Notes under the pieces: model-generated | What the model was told of the DNA's origin: nothing | Seen by the model: the letters and a program-made list of their open reading frames with translations, nothing else | Databases searched by the model: none | Part shown: in pieces, positions 1 to 7,967 of the stretch | Layout: each line of letters opens with the position of its first letter | How positions within the stretch are numbered: the stretch's first letter is position 1 | DNA from: an uncultured Peptococcaceae bacterium | GTDB lineage: Bacteria; Bacillota; Peptococcia; Peptococcales; Peptococcaceae | Direction: 5' to 3' | DNA length: 19,543 bases | NCBI GenBank assembly: GCA_958451915.1 | Contig: CAUDRX010000020.1 | Location: 1-19,543, forward strand | Translations under genes and position numbers: made by a program

Positions 1-1403
1 TCTCCGACACCGCCATGCTCCTCAAATCTGCCAACCTCCAGGAAGCGAAGAGCTATGAGGAGAACGTCGCCATCCTCCGCGAATTTATCGATCAGCACGA
101 CACCACTGGGATGCCGTTCGTGATCGGCCTCGGCTACGACCACAACGCCCTCGCTGAGCACCGCCACCCGGACAAGTTTCTCCTGGATGCCGCCTTTCCT
201 GACACGCCGATCGTCATCTGCCACACCAGCATCCACATGTGCGTCGTCAACACCCCGATGATGGAAAAGATCGGTCTCTCTGCCGAGACCCCTGTGCCCG
301 AAGGCGGCGTCATCGGCCGTGTCGGTGATACCATGGAGCCCGACGGCTACCTCGAAGAGACCGCCTTCAACCCCGTCTATGAGATGGTCTGTGCCCAGCT
401 CGCCCTGACCCCGGATGACATCGCAAAGACCCAGTATTTCTACATGCAGTACGGCATCCTCACCATCCAGGAAGGCTCCACCGATGAGCCGATCGTCCGC
501 GCCTGCCGCCAGGCAGCTGAGGAAGGCAAGCTCGTCTGCGACCTTGTCGCCTATCCGGCCTTTAATTTCGGCCGCGGCATCGGCACCGTCTTCGAAGATT
601 ACAGCGACTGTGTGCGCCAGTACAAAGACCATTTCAAGCTCGGCGGCTACAAGCTCATCCTGGACGGCTCGCCTCAGGGCCGCTCCGCCTGGATGAGCGA
701 ACCTTACGCAGGCAGCAAGGATTTCTGCAGCTATCCATGGCTCTCCGATGAAGAGGTGCAGGCCTATACCGACCAGTGCATCCGCGACCACCAGCAGATC
801 CTCGCCCACTGCAACGGCGACGCAGCCAGTGAACAGTTTCTCAGCTGCTGCGAACGCGCCCTGGCCAAATACCCCGATGCCGATGCCCGTCCGGTGATGA
901 TCCACTGCCAGACCGTGCGCGACGACCAGCTCGAACGCATGGCAAAGATCGGCATGATCGCTTCCTTCTTCGTCGATCACGTCTACTACTGGGGCGACAT
1001 CCATCTGAAAAACTTCGGCCCGGTGCGCGGCTCCCACATCAGTCCGGTGCGCGCCGCCATTGAACGCGGCGTGGCCTACAATTTCCACACCGACTGCCCC
1101 GTCGTCATGCCGAAGCTCTTCCAGACCGCCTGGACCGCCGTCAACCGCTTCACCAAAGGCGGCATCACCCTCGGCGCCGACCAGCGCGTGAGCGTCTGGG
1201 AAGCCCTCCAGGGCCTGACCATCGGCGCCGCCTACGGCTATTTTGAAGAGAACGAGAAAGGTTCCCTCAAAGCCGGCAAGCTCGCAGACCTCATCATCAT
1301 CGACAAAAATCCCCTCGATATCGACCCTGACGACCTCTGGAAGATCAACGTCCTCGCCTGCATCAAGGAAGGAAAGCAGGTATACACAGCAGAGGACCGC
1401 TGA
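1..1403 (+). CDS. Amidohydrolase family 3 protein (YtcJ-like), 5' end outside window
   Basis: The frame is open from the left edge (codons in phase with position 3) to a TGA at 1401-1403, giving about 466 visible codons. It aligns along its length with the complete paralogue on the opposite strand at 1491-3119: both carry GLGYDH/GMGYDH, FLDGSPQ or ILDGSPQ, HCNGDAA, HCQTVR and a C-terminal GKxADLIIxDKxP segment. By that comparison about 70 N-terminal residues, including the metal-binding HxH, lie outside the window, so the ATG at 15 is internal and not the start. Family members are metal-dependent hydrolases acting on C-N bonds of amides, formamides or related compounds; the substrate cannot be read from sequence. 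The HCNGD, HCQTV and HTD motifs suggest an intact metal site in the visible part. The gene ends at a palindromic terminator shared with its convergent paralogue. Confidence 0.85.
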   Translation, partial: SDTAMLLKSANLQEAKSYEENVAILREFIDQHDTTGMPFVIGLGYDHNALAEHRHPDKFLLDAAFPDTPIVICHTSIHMCVVNTPMMEKIGLSAETPVPEGGVIGRVGDTMEPDGYLEETAFNPVYEMVCAQLALTPDDIAKTQYFYMQYGILTIQEGSTDEPIVRACRQAAEEGKLVCDLVAYPAFNFGRGIGTVFEDYSDCVRQYKDHFKLGGYKLILDGSPQGRSAWMSEPYAGSKDFCSYPWLSDEEVQAYTDQCIRDHQQILAHCNGDAASEQFLSCCERALAKYPDADARPVMIHCQTVRDDQLERMAKIGMIASFFVDHVYYWGDIHLKNFGPVRGSHISPVRAAIERGVAYNFHTDCPVVMPKLFQTAWTAVNRFTKGGITLGADQRVSVWEALQGLTIGAAYGYFEENEKGSLKAGKLADLIIIDKNPLDIDPDDLWKINVLACIKEGKQVYTAEDR

Positions 1404-1422
1404 GCCATCCCCCAGGACAGAA

Positions 1423-1458
1423 AAAACGCCCGACGAACGATCGTTCGTCGGGCGTTTT
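1423..1458. terminator. Bidirectional intrinsic terminator, perfect 36-bp palindrome
   Basis: The arms 1423-1440 and 1441-1458 are exact reverse complements, each starting or ending in AAAA/TTTT around a GC-rich core (CGCCCGACG). It sits between two convergent amidohydrolase genes and would stop transcription from either side. A near copy occurs at 5665-5700 between another convergent pair. Confidence 0.85.
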
Positions 1459-1490
1459 GCATTTACAGAGTGGCTTTCCGCCTGCGCGCT

Positions 1491-3119
1491 TCAGCGCTGG
1501 TAAACGACTTCCCCGTCCTTGATGGTCTGCATGACACGGATGTCCTTTAAGGTCTCAGGCGCGACCTTTGTCGGGTCTTTGTCGAGGATGACAAGATCGG
1601 CCCGTTTGCCGGCTGTGATGCTGCCTTTGCTGTCTTCTTCAAAGATTTGGTGCGCGGCATGGGTGGTGAGGGCACGCAGGGCCTGGAGCGGTGTGACGGC
1701 GTATTCCGGTCCGATCGGGCGGCCGCTTTTGGTCCTGCGGTTGACAGCGTGGTGGAGGCTCAGTATCATGTTCGGCTCGATGACCGGCGTGTCCTGGTGC
1801 AGGGTGTAGCGCATGCCGCGTTTCTCACAGCTGGCCAGCGGGCTGATGCGGCGGCCGCGTTCCGGCCCCAGGACGCTGTCGAGATGCAGATCGCCCCAGA
1901 GGTAGACATGGTCATGGAAGAACGTCGGACGCATCCCGATGGCCTGCATGCGGTCGAGCTGGTCCTCGCGCACGGTCTGGCAGTGCACAACGACAGGCCG
2001 CAGGTCTTCGGTGATGCCGGTCTCCTTCTGAGCGCGGCCGTACTGCTCGATGAACTGGTCGATGGCGGCGTCGCCGTTGCAGTGGACGAGGATCTGCCAG
2101 CCGTTTTCCAGGCACTGCCTGAAATAGCCGCAGACGACGTCGTCATCCGGCTGCACGGGATAGCCGCGGTAATCGTCAGGCTCGCCTTCGGGCGCGATGT
2201 AGTAGGGTTCTGTGAGCCAGGCGGTCTTGGCCTGCGGCGAGCCATCGAGGAAAAACTTCACACCGGCGACCTTGACACCGTTCTCATAGATCGCCTCGGC
2301 AGAGCGTGGGATGCGCGCGGCATCGCCTTCGGCCAGAAGGTCGATCTTCGGATAGGTATAGAGGTCGATCTTTGAGCGGCCCATCTGGTGCAGCCCTGCC
2401 ACCAAAGGGATGGAATCCAGCGAAAAACTGCCATCCTGGGCGGTGGTGATGCCGTTTCGGAGGTACATGTGCTCGGCGCGCAGCACCCCTTCCATCATGA
2501 ATTCCGGTGTCGGCAGCGGCATCTTTCCGAGGGTCTCTTTGAGCAGCGCCGCTTCCTCCATCATGCCGTTCGGCTCGCCGGTCGCCGGGTCCCTGACATA
2601 GATGCCGCCTTCCGGATCGGGGGTGTCACGGGTGATGCCGCAGATCTCCAGCACCTTGCTGTTGGCACAGCCCACGTGGCCGCTGGCGTGCATCATCACG
2701 ATCGGCACTTCACTGGAAGCGCGGTCAAGATCCCAGCGCGTCGGATGCCGGCCGTCGGCAAAGACCGTATGGTCGTAGCCCATGCCGACGAGCCAGGCAT
2801 CGCCCTTCACAGGATGCGCGTCAAGCCAGGCACGGATGGCAGCGACAAGGGCGTCGACGCTGTCGATCGTGCCGGCCGGCGGTGCATCGAAGCGCGGAAA
2901 GAGACAGCTGAAGACCATATGGCTGTGGCTGTCGATGAAGCCTGGCAAAAGCGTCTGGCCCGCAAGATCGACGATCTCAGCCGCCGGCGCCTGCGCAGTG
3001 AGGGCTTCGCGCGTGCCCACAGCAGCGATCATGCCGTCTTCCACGAGCACCGCGCCTGCCTGCGGCAGGTCCTCGTCCATGGTGAGGATGGTGCCGTTCG
3101 TATAGAGTTTCTGGTTCAT
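1491..3119 (-). CDS. Amidohydrolase family 3 protein (YtcJ-like), complete
   Basis: 542 residues, the normal size for this family. The N-terminal beta-sandwich part (LYTNGTILTMD) leads to the metal motif HSH at residues 65 and 67. Further motifs are GVKFFLDGSP (Lys288), HCNGD (His346, Asp350), HCQTV (His379) and HQDTP (His441, Asp443), then the closing GKRADLVILDKDP. This is the layout of the TIM-barrel metal-dependent amidohydrolases (YtcJ, N-substituted formamide deformylase, AepA-like proteins). No signal peptide is visible, so it is probably cytoplasmic. The ATG at 3119 follows an AAGGAGG site at 6-7 bases. The gene lies 63 bp downstream of an MFS transporter on the same strand, but an intrinsic terminator sits in the gap, so the two may be only partly co-transcribed. 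An uptake-then-hydrolysis role with the transporter is plausible; the substrate is unknown. Confidence 0.88.
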   Translation of the reverse strand: MNQKLYTNGTILTMDEDLPQAGAVLVEDGMIAAVGTREALTAQAPAAEIVDLAGQTLLPGFIDSHSHMVFSCLFPRFDAPPAGTIDSVDALVAAIRAWLDAHPVKGDAWLVGMGYDHTVFADGRHPTRWDLDRASSEVPIVMMHASGHVGCANSKVLEICGITRDTPDPEGGIYVRDPATGEPNGMMEEAALLKETLGKMPLPTPEFMMEGVLRAEHMYLRNGITTAQDGSFSLDSIPLVAGLHQMGRSKIDLYTYPKIDLLAEGDAARIPRSAEAIYENGVKVAGVKFFLDGSPQAKTAWLTEPYYIAPEGEPDDYRGYPVQPDDDVVCGYFRQCLENGWQILVHCNGDAAIDQFIEQYGRAQKETGITEDLRPVVVHCQTVREDQLDRMQAIGMRPTFFHDHVYLWGDLHLDSVLGPERGRRISPLASCEKRGMRYTLHQDTPVIEPNMILSLHHAVNRRTKSGRPIGPEYAVTPLQALRALTTHAAHQIFEEDSKGSITAGKRADLVILDKDPTKVAPETLKDIRVMQTIKDGEVVYQR

Positions 3120-3143
3120 GGTAAAAACCTCCTTGCTGGATAT

Positions 3144-3171
3144 AAAAAAACTGCACGGGATGTGCAGTTTT
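3144..3171 (-). terminator. Intrinsic terminator or attenuator between MFS gene and amidohydrolase
   Basis: Inverted repeat AAAACTGCAC (3147-3156) / GTGCAGTTTT (3162-3171) with a 5-base loop. Read on the minus strand, the hairpin ends in seven or more T. It lies after the transporter stop codon and about 25 bp before the amidohydrolase start, where it would limit read-through. It is short and only moderately GC-rich, so it may be leaky. Confidence 0.6.
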
Positions 3172-3182
3172 GAGACAGCCTG

Positions 3183-4511
3183 TCACGCTTCAGCGACACC
3201 GAGGCCGCGTTCGCGTTCTTCTTCACGGGCTTTGTTATAGTATTTGAGATAGATGCGGCCGGCGTAGAAGACGATCGCACTCGTCACGAGCATCATCGCC
3301 TGCGCCACGACCAGCGCCTGCTGCACGCCCAGCGCATCGACGAGGATGCCGCCGACCGTTGGTCCGCAGGCGCCGAGGAGCTGGATGAAGAGCACATAGG
3401 TGCCGTAGGAAACAGACTTGTACCAGGCCGGCACGAGCTCATGGCTGGCCGTGTGGAAGGACGTATTGCCCATGGTGTAGATGGCGTTGCCGATGAGGAT
3501 CAGCGGCACACTCGCCAGCCCGTAGCCGGCCGCACAGACGATGCCGCAGGCCAGGACCGTGATCATCGGCATCCACATGCGGGCGCGGCGGTCCCTGCCG
3601 TACCATTTGTCGAGGATGGCGCCGCCCAGCGGCGTGGCAATGAGAGAGAGCGGCGTGCCGATGGCCGCGATGCCGGCGGCAGCCGTCACGCTCATGCCCA
3701 TGACGTTGACATAATAGATCGAGATAAAGGTCGAACCGATGTTGACCGTGAAGACCGCCAGCCCTGCGCCCAGGCACATCACTAAAAGCGCCTTGTTGCC
3801 AAGAACGAGCTTGGCCGTATCGCGCATGTTGAGCTTGATCTGAGCGATCTCCTGGGCTTCGCTGTGGCCCTCTTCGGCGCCCTGTTCCGCCATCAGCTTC
3901 TTGTTATCCGGCAAAAGCAGCGACAGGAGCGATACCACCAGACTCGCACCACCGATGATGTAGAAAGAAGCACGCCAGCCAAAGCTTTCTGCCAGCGCCG
4001 CAAAAACGATCATCCCCAGCGCACCGCCCAGGACCATCGCCGTATTGTAGAGCCCCAGTGCCTTGCCCCAGGAGGATTTTCTGTACCAGCTCGTGAGCAT
4101 CGCCGTCGACAGCGGTGCATAGGCCGAGTTGCCCGCACCCACGATAAGACGGTTGATGACCAGGCTCACCGCGCTGCCCGCCGTGCCGCAGAGCACCGTC
4201 GCCCCGCTCCAGAGGATCGCGCAGAAGCTGATCGCCCGGCGCTGGGATTTGTTCTCCCCGATGAAGGAGATCGGCATGACAAAGATCGCCATCCCCAGAA
4301 AGATCGCACTGCTCAAGAGCCCCACCTGCGTCGCACTGATGCCCAGGTCTTCCTGGATCAGCGGCAGGATCGCATTGACCCCATAGCGGATGACAAAGTC
4401 AAATAAAAACATCACATACAAAATGGCGATAAAGAACAACCGCTTGCCTTTCGGCAGCTTCACCAGCGGCTCGTCGATCTCGACAGCCGGCTGTTTCGTC
4501 ATTTCAGACAT
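3183..4511 (-). CDS. Major facilitator superfamily transporter
   Basis: 442 residues with about 12 hydrophobic segments, starting after a short cytoplasmic N-terminus (KLPKGKRLFFIAILYVMFLF). The second half carries an MFS motif-A-like loop, GGAILDKWYGRDRRAR, and the central loop is hydrophilic (DNKKLMAEQGAEEGHSEAQE), as expected for a two-bundle MFS carrier. The overall look is of the organic-anion/ACS-like group, but the substrate cannot be assigned. I place the start at 4511 (MSEMTKQ), which has a GGAAGG site at about 6 bases; an in-frame ATG at 4535 has no good site. The divergent LysR-type gene on the other strand is the likely regulator, and the downstream amidohydrolase the likely metabolic partner. 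Confidence 0.85.
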   Translation of the reverse strand: MSEMTKQPAVEIDEPLVKLPKGKRLFFIAILYVMFLFDFVIRYGVNAILPLIQEDLGISATQVGLLSSAIFLGMAIFVMPISFIGENKSQRRAISFCAILWSGATVLCGTAGSAVSLVINRLIVGAGNSAYAPLSTAMLTSWYRKSSWGKALGLYNTAMVLGGALGMIVFAALAESFGWRASFYIIGGASLVVSLLSLLLPDNKKLMAEQGAEEGHSEAQEIAQIKLNMRDTAKLVLGNKALLVMCLGAGLAVFTVNIGSTFISIYYVNVMGMSVTAAAGIAAIGTPLSLIATPLGGAILDKWYGRDRRARMWMPMITVLACGIVCAAGYGLASVPLILIGNAIYTMGNTSFHTASHELVPAWYKSVSYGTYVLFIQLLGACGPTVGGILVDALGVQQALVVAQAMMLVTSAIVFYAGRIYLKYYNKAREEERERGLGVAEA

Positions 4512-4625
4512 CAAGACCTTCCTTTCCCCCTTCATTTTGCGTACAATGGGAGAAACCCCGCATGCAAGATGAACGGACAGCCCCGAGGAGTATCGTCAGT
4601 GCACGATCAGGGCCTGTTTTTTTCC

Positions 4626-4655
4626 ATTGTACCGGAGGGGATCGATGGCGTCTAA
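4626..4655 (-). promoter_or_regulatory. Candidate promoter of the MFS gene
   Basis: On the minus strand TTAGAC (4650-4655) and TACAAT (4626-4631) are 18 bp apart, a weak -35 and a good -10. Transcription would give a leader of about 110 nt. The -10 sequence is part of a 9-bp inverted repeat, GTACAATGG (4541-4549) with CCATTGTAC (4624-4632). Confidence 0.4.
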
Positions 4656-4682
4656 TACATAAAGGAACATGATGTTATTCCC

Positions 4683-4728
4683 TATAAATTATAATCTAAC
4701 ATTTATACCATTCATCTTTACTATAAAT
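4683..4728. promoter_or_regulatory. Candidate LysR-type operator upstream of the regulator gene
   Basis: TATAAAT (4683-4689) and ATTTATA (4701-4707) form a 7-bp inverted repeat with an 11-bp spacer, and TATAAAT recurs at 4722-4728. LysR-family proteins typically bind interrupted dyads of the T-N11-A type near their own divergent promoters. The AT-rich patch contrasts with the GC-rich surroundings. Binding is inferred. Confidence 0.4.
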
Positions 4729-4753
4729 CCATTCTATGAAAGGAGCACGTCCC

Positions 4754-5641
4754 ATGGATCTTTTACAGCTGCACTACTTCATCACCATCGCAGAATGCCA
4801 GCACATGACCCAGGCCGCCGCCAGGCTCCACGTCTCCCAGCCGTCGCTGTCCAAGAGCCTCGCCCGCTTCGAAGCTGAGCTCGGCCTGCAGCTCTTCGAC
4901 CGCGATGGCCGCCGCATCAGCCTCAATCCCTACGGCCGCATCGTGCTCGCCCATGCCCGCGCAGTCTTTCGCGAGCTTGACAACATGCACACCGAACTCG
5001 ACCTCGCCCGCGCCCAGGAAAGCGCCACCCTCCATCTCGGCTCCGTCGATGCCATCTACGTCAAAGACTGGCTGCCCGAGTTCATCGACGCCCACCCCCA
5101 TATCATGGTGCAGCACCGCGTCGCCTCCTGCGCCGCCCTCGAAAAACAGCTCCTCGACGGCAGCCTCGACCTCGCCATCAGCGACGCCCAGACGCTCTCC
5201 CCCGGCATCCATGCGCACCTCCTCAGCCAGGACGAATACCTCGTGCTCGCCCCTCGCTGCTGCCCCGTCTCCGACAGCCAGCCCCAGGATTTCTCCGTCT
5301 TTCGCGACCAGCCCTTCATCTGCGCCCCCAGGACCGCCGGCATCAAACGCCCCATCGACATCCTCAGCGAAGCCTGCGGCTTCACCCCTGCCATCGTCTT
5401 TGAAGGCGGGCCCGCGCTTTTTGCCCGGCTCCTTGACATGGACTACGGCTGCCTCATCATCCCTCGAGCCCAGCTCGCCACCGACGAGCTCTTCGACATC
5501 GCGCGCGAACGTTACAAGGTCATCCACCTCACCAACCCCCAGTCCCATTTTCCCGTGCGCATCCTCTGGGACCAGGCCCGCACCCTGCCAGCGAGCGCCC
5601 AGTGCCTCCTCGACCACCTGCTGACGCTCACCGGCAGGTGA
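4754..5641 (+). CDS. LysR-type transcriptional regulator
   Basis: 295 residues, typical for the family. Residues 1-60 form the winged helix-turn-helix: LLQLHYFITIAE, then MTQAAARLHVSQPSLSKSLARFE, then GLQLFDRDGRRISLN. The remainder (about 90-295) has the look of the periplasmic-binding-protein-like effector domain. I chose the ATG at 4754, preceded by AAAGGAG at 9 bases; the upstream in-frame ATG at 4736 overlaps that site and would leave no ribosome binding sequence. It is divergent from the MFS transporter, the usual arrangement for a LysR protein and its target. The effector is probably the transported compound or a product of the amidohydrolases, by inference only. The 3' end faces recF across a hairpin terminator. 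Confidence 0.9.
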   Translation: MDLLQLHYFITIAECQHMTQAAARLHVSQPSLSKSLARFEAELGLQLFDRDGRRISLNPYGRIVLAHARAVFRELDNMHTELDLARAQESATLHLGSVDAIYVKDWLPEFIDAHPHIMVQHRVASCAALEKQLLDGSLDLAISDAQTLSPGIHAHLLSQDEYLVLAPRCCPVSDSQPQDFSVFRDQPFICAPRTAGIKRPIDILSEACGFTPAIVFEGGPALFARLLDMDYGCLIIPRAQLATDELFDIARERYKVIHLTNPQSHFPVRILWDQARTLPASAQCLLDHLLTLTGR

Positions 5642-5664
5642 TCCCGCGCAAGGAAGCCTGCAAA

Positions 5665-5700
5665 AAAACGCCCGACGAACGTGTGTCCGTCGGGCGTTTT
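5665..5700. terminator. Bidirectional intrinsic terminator, near copy of the one at 1423-1458
   Basis: Arms 5665-5677 and 5688-5700 (AAAACGCCCGACG / CGTCGGGCGTTTT) enclose a 10-base loop. The element serves the convergent lysR-type gene and recF. Both arms and the trailing GCAT are identical to the element at 1423-1458; only six central bases differ. Confidence 0.85.
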
Positions 5701-5725
5701 GCATATCCACAGCGATCTTTTGTTA

Positions 5726-6844
5726 TCAAGGGACGATCTTCCCTTCTTCCACATGAAAGACCGGATCATGGCCAAAGCCGGAAAAGCTGAAATCAAGGCC
5801 GGTGCCGGTGATGAAGGTCTGGATCTTCTTTTTGATGACGATCTCCATGACGGCGCGCTGGCGCTCGACATCGAGTTCGCTCATGACATCGTCCAAAAGC
5901 AGGAGCGGTTTCTGACCGAGGCGTTTTTCGTACGCGAGGGTGGCGGCCATCTTCATCGAGAGGATGGCGGTGCGCTGCTGGCCCTGGCTGCCGAAGGTGC
6001 GCAGGTCGACGCCATTCTCATAAAAGACGAGGTCGTCGCGGTGGGGACCGGCAAGGCTCGCGCCGCGGGCGATCTCTTCTGTTTCAAGCTCAGCCAGAAG
6101 GTCCATAAAATGCGCCTTCATGACATCGTCTTCTTCGTGCAGCACCTGCCCCAGGCTGGACTGGTAGGTGACATTGAAGCTGCCTTTGGCGCCGGTGAGA
6201 AAAGCATGGACGCGCCGCGCCTGCGGCACGAGGAAGGCCAGCAGATCGAGACGGCGGCGGATCATACGCACCCCCAGCTCAACGAGCTGCAGGTTCCAGG
6301 GCACAAGCTGGCTCTTGGGGGCACGCCGGGACCGGATCTCGCGCAAAAGCTCGGCGCGCTGGCTGAGCACGCGCTCATAATCGTGGCGCGTCTGATCGTA
6401 ATCGACATAGAGCGCATCCAGCTCACGGTCGATGAAGCGCCGGCGCTCAGACGGGCTGCCCTTGATGATGCCGAGATCGTCGGGTGTGAAGAGCACGGCA
6501 GAAAGCCGCACGGGCAAAGTGCGCATGCGGCCGTATCTGACGCCGTTGAGGCGGATCGCCTTGCGGCGGGTGGCGTCGTAATAGATCTCCAGATGATGGG
6601 TGCGGGCGCTCTCATCGACCTGAAAGAGCGCTTCCAGGCGAAAATACTGGCGGTTCCAGTGAACGAGCTCGCGGTCCTTGTTGCCGCGGAAGTTTTTGCC
6701 ATAGCAGAGATAGTAGATGCTCTCGAGCAGATTGGTCTTCCCCTGACCGTTGGGCCCGAGAAAGATGTTCAGCGTCTCGTGCAGCGCGAGGGTGGTCTCA
6801 TCGTAATTGCGCCAGTCCTTGAGGGAAAGTTCTCGGAGGATCAT
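5726..6844 (-). CDS. recF: DNA replication and repair protein RecF
   Basis: 372 residues, the usual RecF size. Walker A is GPNGQGKT at residues 30-37. The signature-like FGSQGQQRTAILSMKMA lies around 284-300 and Walker B LLLLDDVMSELD at 314-325, as in SMC-like/ABC ATPases. The N-terminal LKDWRNYDE is the characteristic RecF opening. RecF binds gaps with RecO and RecR and helps load RecA on stalled forks. The ATG lies one base after the dnaN stop, so the two are almost certainly translated from one message. The small S4-domain gene (yaaA/rlbA) often found between dnaN and recF in Bacillota is absent, and gyrB does not follow; recF ends at a terminator. Confidence 0.97.
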   Translation of the reverse strand: MILRELSLKDWRNYDETTLALHETLNIFLGPNGQGKTNLLESIYYLCYGKNFRGNKDRELVHWNRQYFRLEALFQVDESARTHHLEIYYDATRRKAIRLNGVRYGRMRTLPVRLSAVLFTPDDLGIIKGSPSERRRFIDRELDALYVDYDQTRHDYERVLSQRAELLREIRSRRAPKSQLVPWNLQLVELGVRMIRRRLDLLAFLVPQARRVHAFLTGAKGSFNVTYQSSLGQVLHEEDDVMKAHFMDLLAELETEEIARGASLAGPHRDDLVFYENGVDLRTFGSQGQQRTAILSMKMAATLAYEKRLGQKPLLLLDDVMSELDVERQRAVMEIVIKKKIQTFITGTGLDFSFSGFGHDPVFHVEEGKIVP

Positions 6845-6845
6845 C

Positions 6846-7967
6846 TTACTGTCTCAGCGGCAGCAGGAGATAGAGATAACGCTCGTCGTTCTTTGGCTTG
6901 AAAACGCATGGACCGAGGTCGCCGCTCATCTCCACATCGAGGTCATCGTAGTGCATCTTCATCAGCGCATCGGCGAGGAAGTTGGCGTTAAAGAGGATGT
7001 TCACGTCATCGCCTTCCATATAGATGTCGAGGGATTCATTGACCTGGCCGCGTTCGGAAGCGGTCTTGATCGTCAGCTTGCCGCCTTCGACATGGAGACG
7101 GATCACCGAGGTGCCATCACGGTCACGGCCAAAGAGGGTGGCGCGGTCGATGGAGGAACGCAGGGCCTGGCGCGCGATGTCAAAATGGGTGGTGTGGGAT
7201 TTTGGCAGGGCGGCGCGGTATGGCGGGAAATCGCCCTTGATGAGCTGGCTGATCACCTGCACATCGCCGCTCTCAAAGAGGATCTGGTTTTTGGTCACGC
7301 TGATGTGGATGATGGCGTCTTCCTCACAGATGGCGATGACCTCCTGCAGGGCGCGCACCGGGATGACGACGCTGTATTCGCCGCCGCTCTCGTTTTGCAC
7401 CTTGTCCTGCATCATCGCCAGGCGGAAGGAGTCTGTGCCGACAACGGTGAGGTCGTTGTCATGCACTTCAAAGAGCAGCCCGGTGAAGATCGGGCGCAGG
7501 TCTTCCTTGCGCGCAGCAAAAGACGTCTGGCGCACCAGATCTGAGAGGGTCTGGGCCGAGATGCTCATGACATGGAGGATGTCCATCTTCGGTGGCTTCG
7601 GGAATTCGTAGCCCGGCCAGCCGATCATCTCGGTGTCGTTGGCATCGTAACGGATCGTCATGCGGTCCTGACCATTATAGGAAGTGTTCTCAAAGAGCAG
7701 GTTCGTGTCCGGCAGGCGCGTGACAAAATCGCGGAACGCCTTGCCGCTGACAACGGTGTCGCCTTCTTCGATGACCTCCACCGGTACGGTGCACTGGATG
7801 CGCAGGCCGGCATTTTCGACGGTGTCGGTGGCGACCATGGTGAGGTGACCGCCTTTGGCGGACAGATAGATGCCGCTCAGGATGGGTTGGACACTTTTGG
7901 CAGACAGCGCCCGCTGCACGATGTTGAGACCGCTTGTGAGGTTGTCTTTGATGGCTGTAAATTTCAT
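6846..7967 (-). CDS. dnaN: DNA polymerase III subunit beta (sliding clamp)
   Basis: 373 residues. The start MKFTAIKDNLTSGLNIVQRALS and end YLYLLLPLRQ are typical of DnaN, and the length fits three clamp domains (about 1-120, 125-245, 246-373). The dimeric ring tethers polymerase III to DNA and is a docking site for many repair and replication factors. The ATG at 7967 follows a purine-rich AGGAGAGGAAG sequence. The upstream gap to dnaA holds origin elements, and the AT-rich segment just before dnaN may double as its promoter. The gene runs in the same direction as dnaA and recF, co-directional with leftward fork movement. Confidence 0.97.
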   Translation of the reverse strand: MKFTAIKDNLTSGLNIVQRALSAKSVQPILSGIYLSAKGGHLTMVATDTVENAGLRIQCTVPVEVIEEGDTVVSGKAFRDFVTRLPDTNLLFENTSYNGQDRMTIRYDANDTEMIGWPGYEFPKPPKMDILHVMSISAQTLSDLVRQTSFAARKEDLRPIFTGLLFEVHDNDLTVVGTDSFRLAMMQDKVQNESGGEYSVVIPVRALQEVIAICEEDAIIHISVTKNQILFESGDVQVISQLIKGDFPPYRAALPKSHTTHFDIARQALRSSIDRATLFGRDRDGTSVIRLHVEGGKLTIKTASERGQVNESLDIYMEGDDVNILFNANFLADALMKMHYDDLDVEMSGDLGPCVFKPKNDERYLYLLLPLRQ

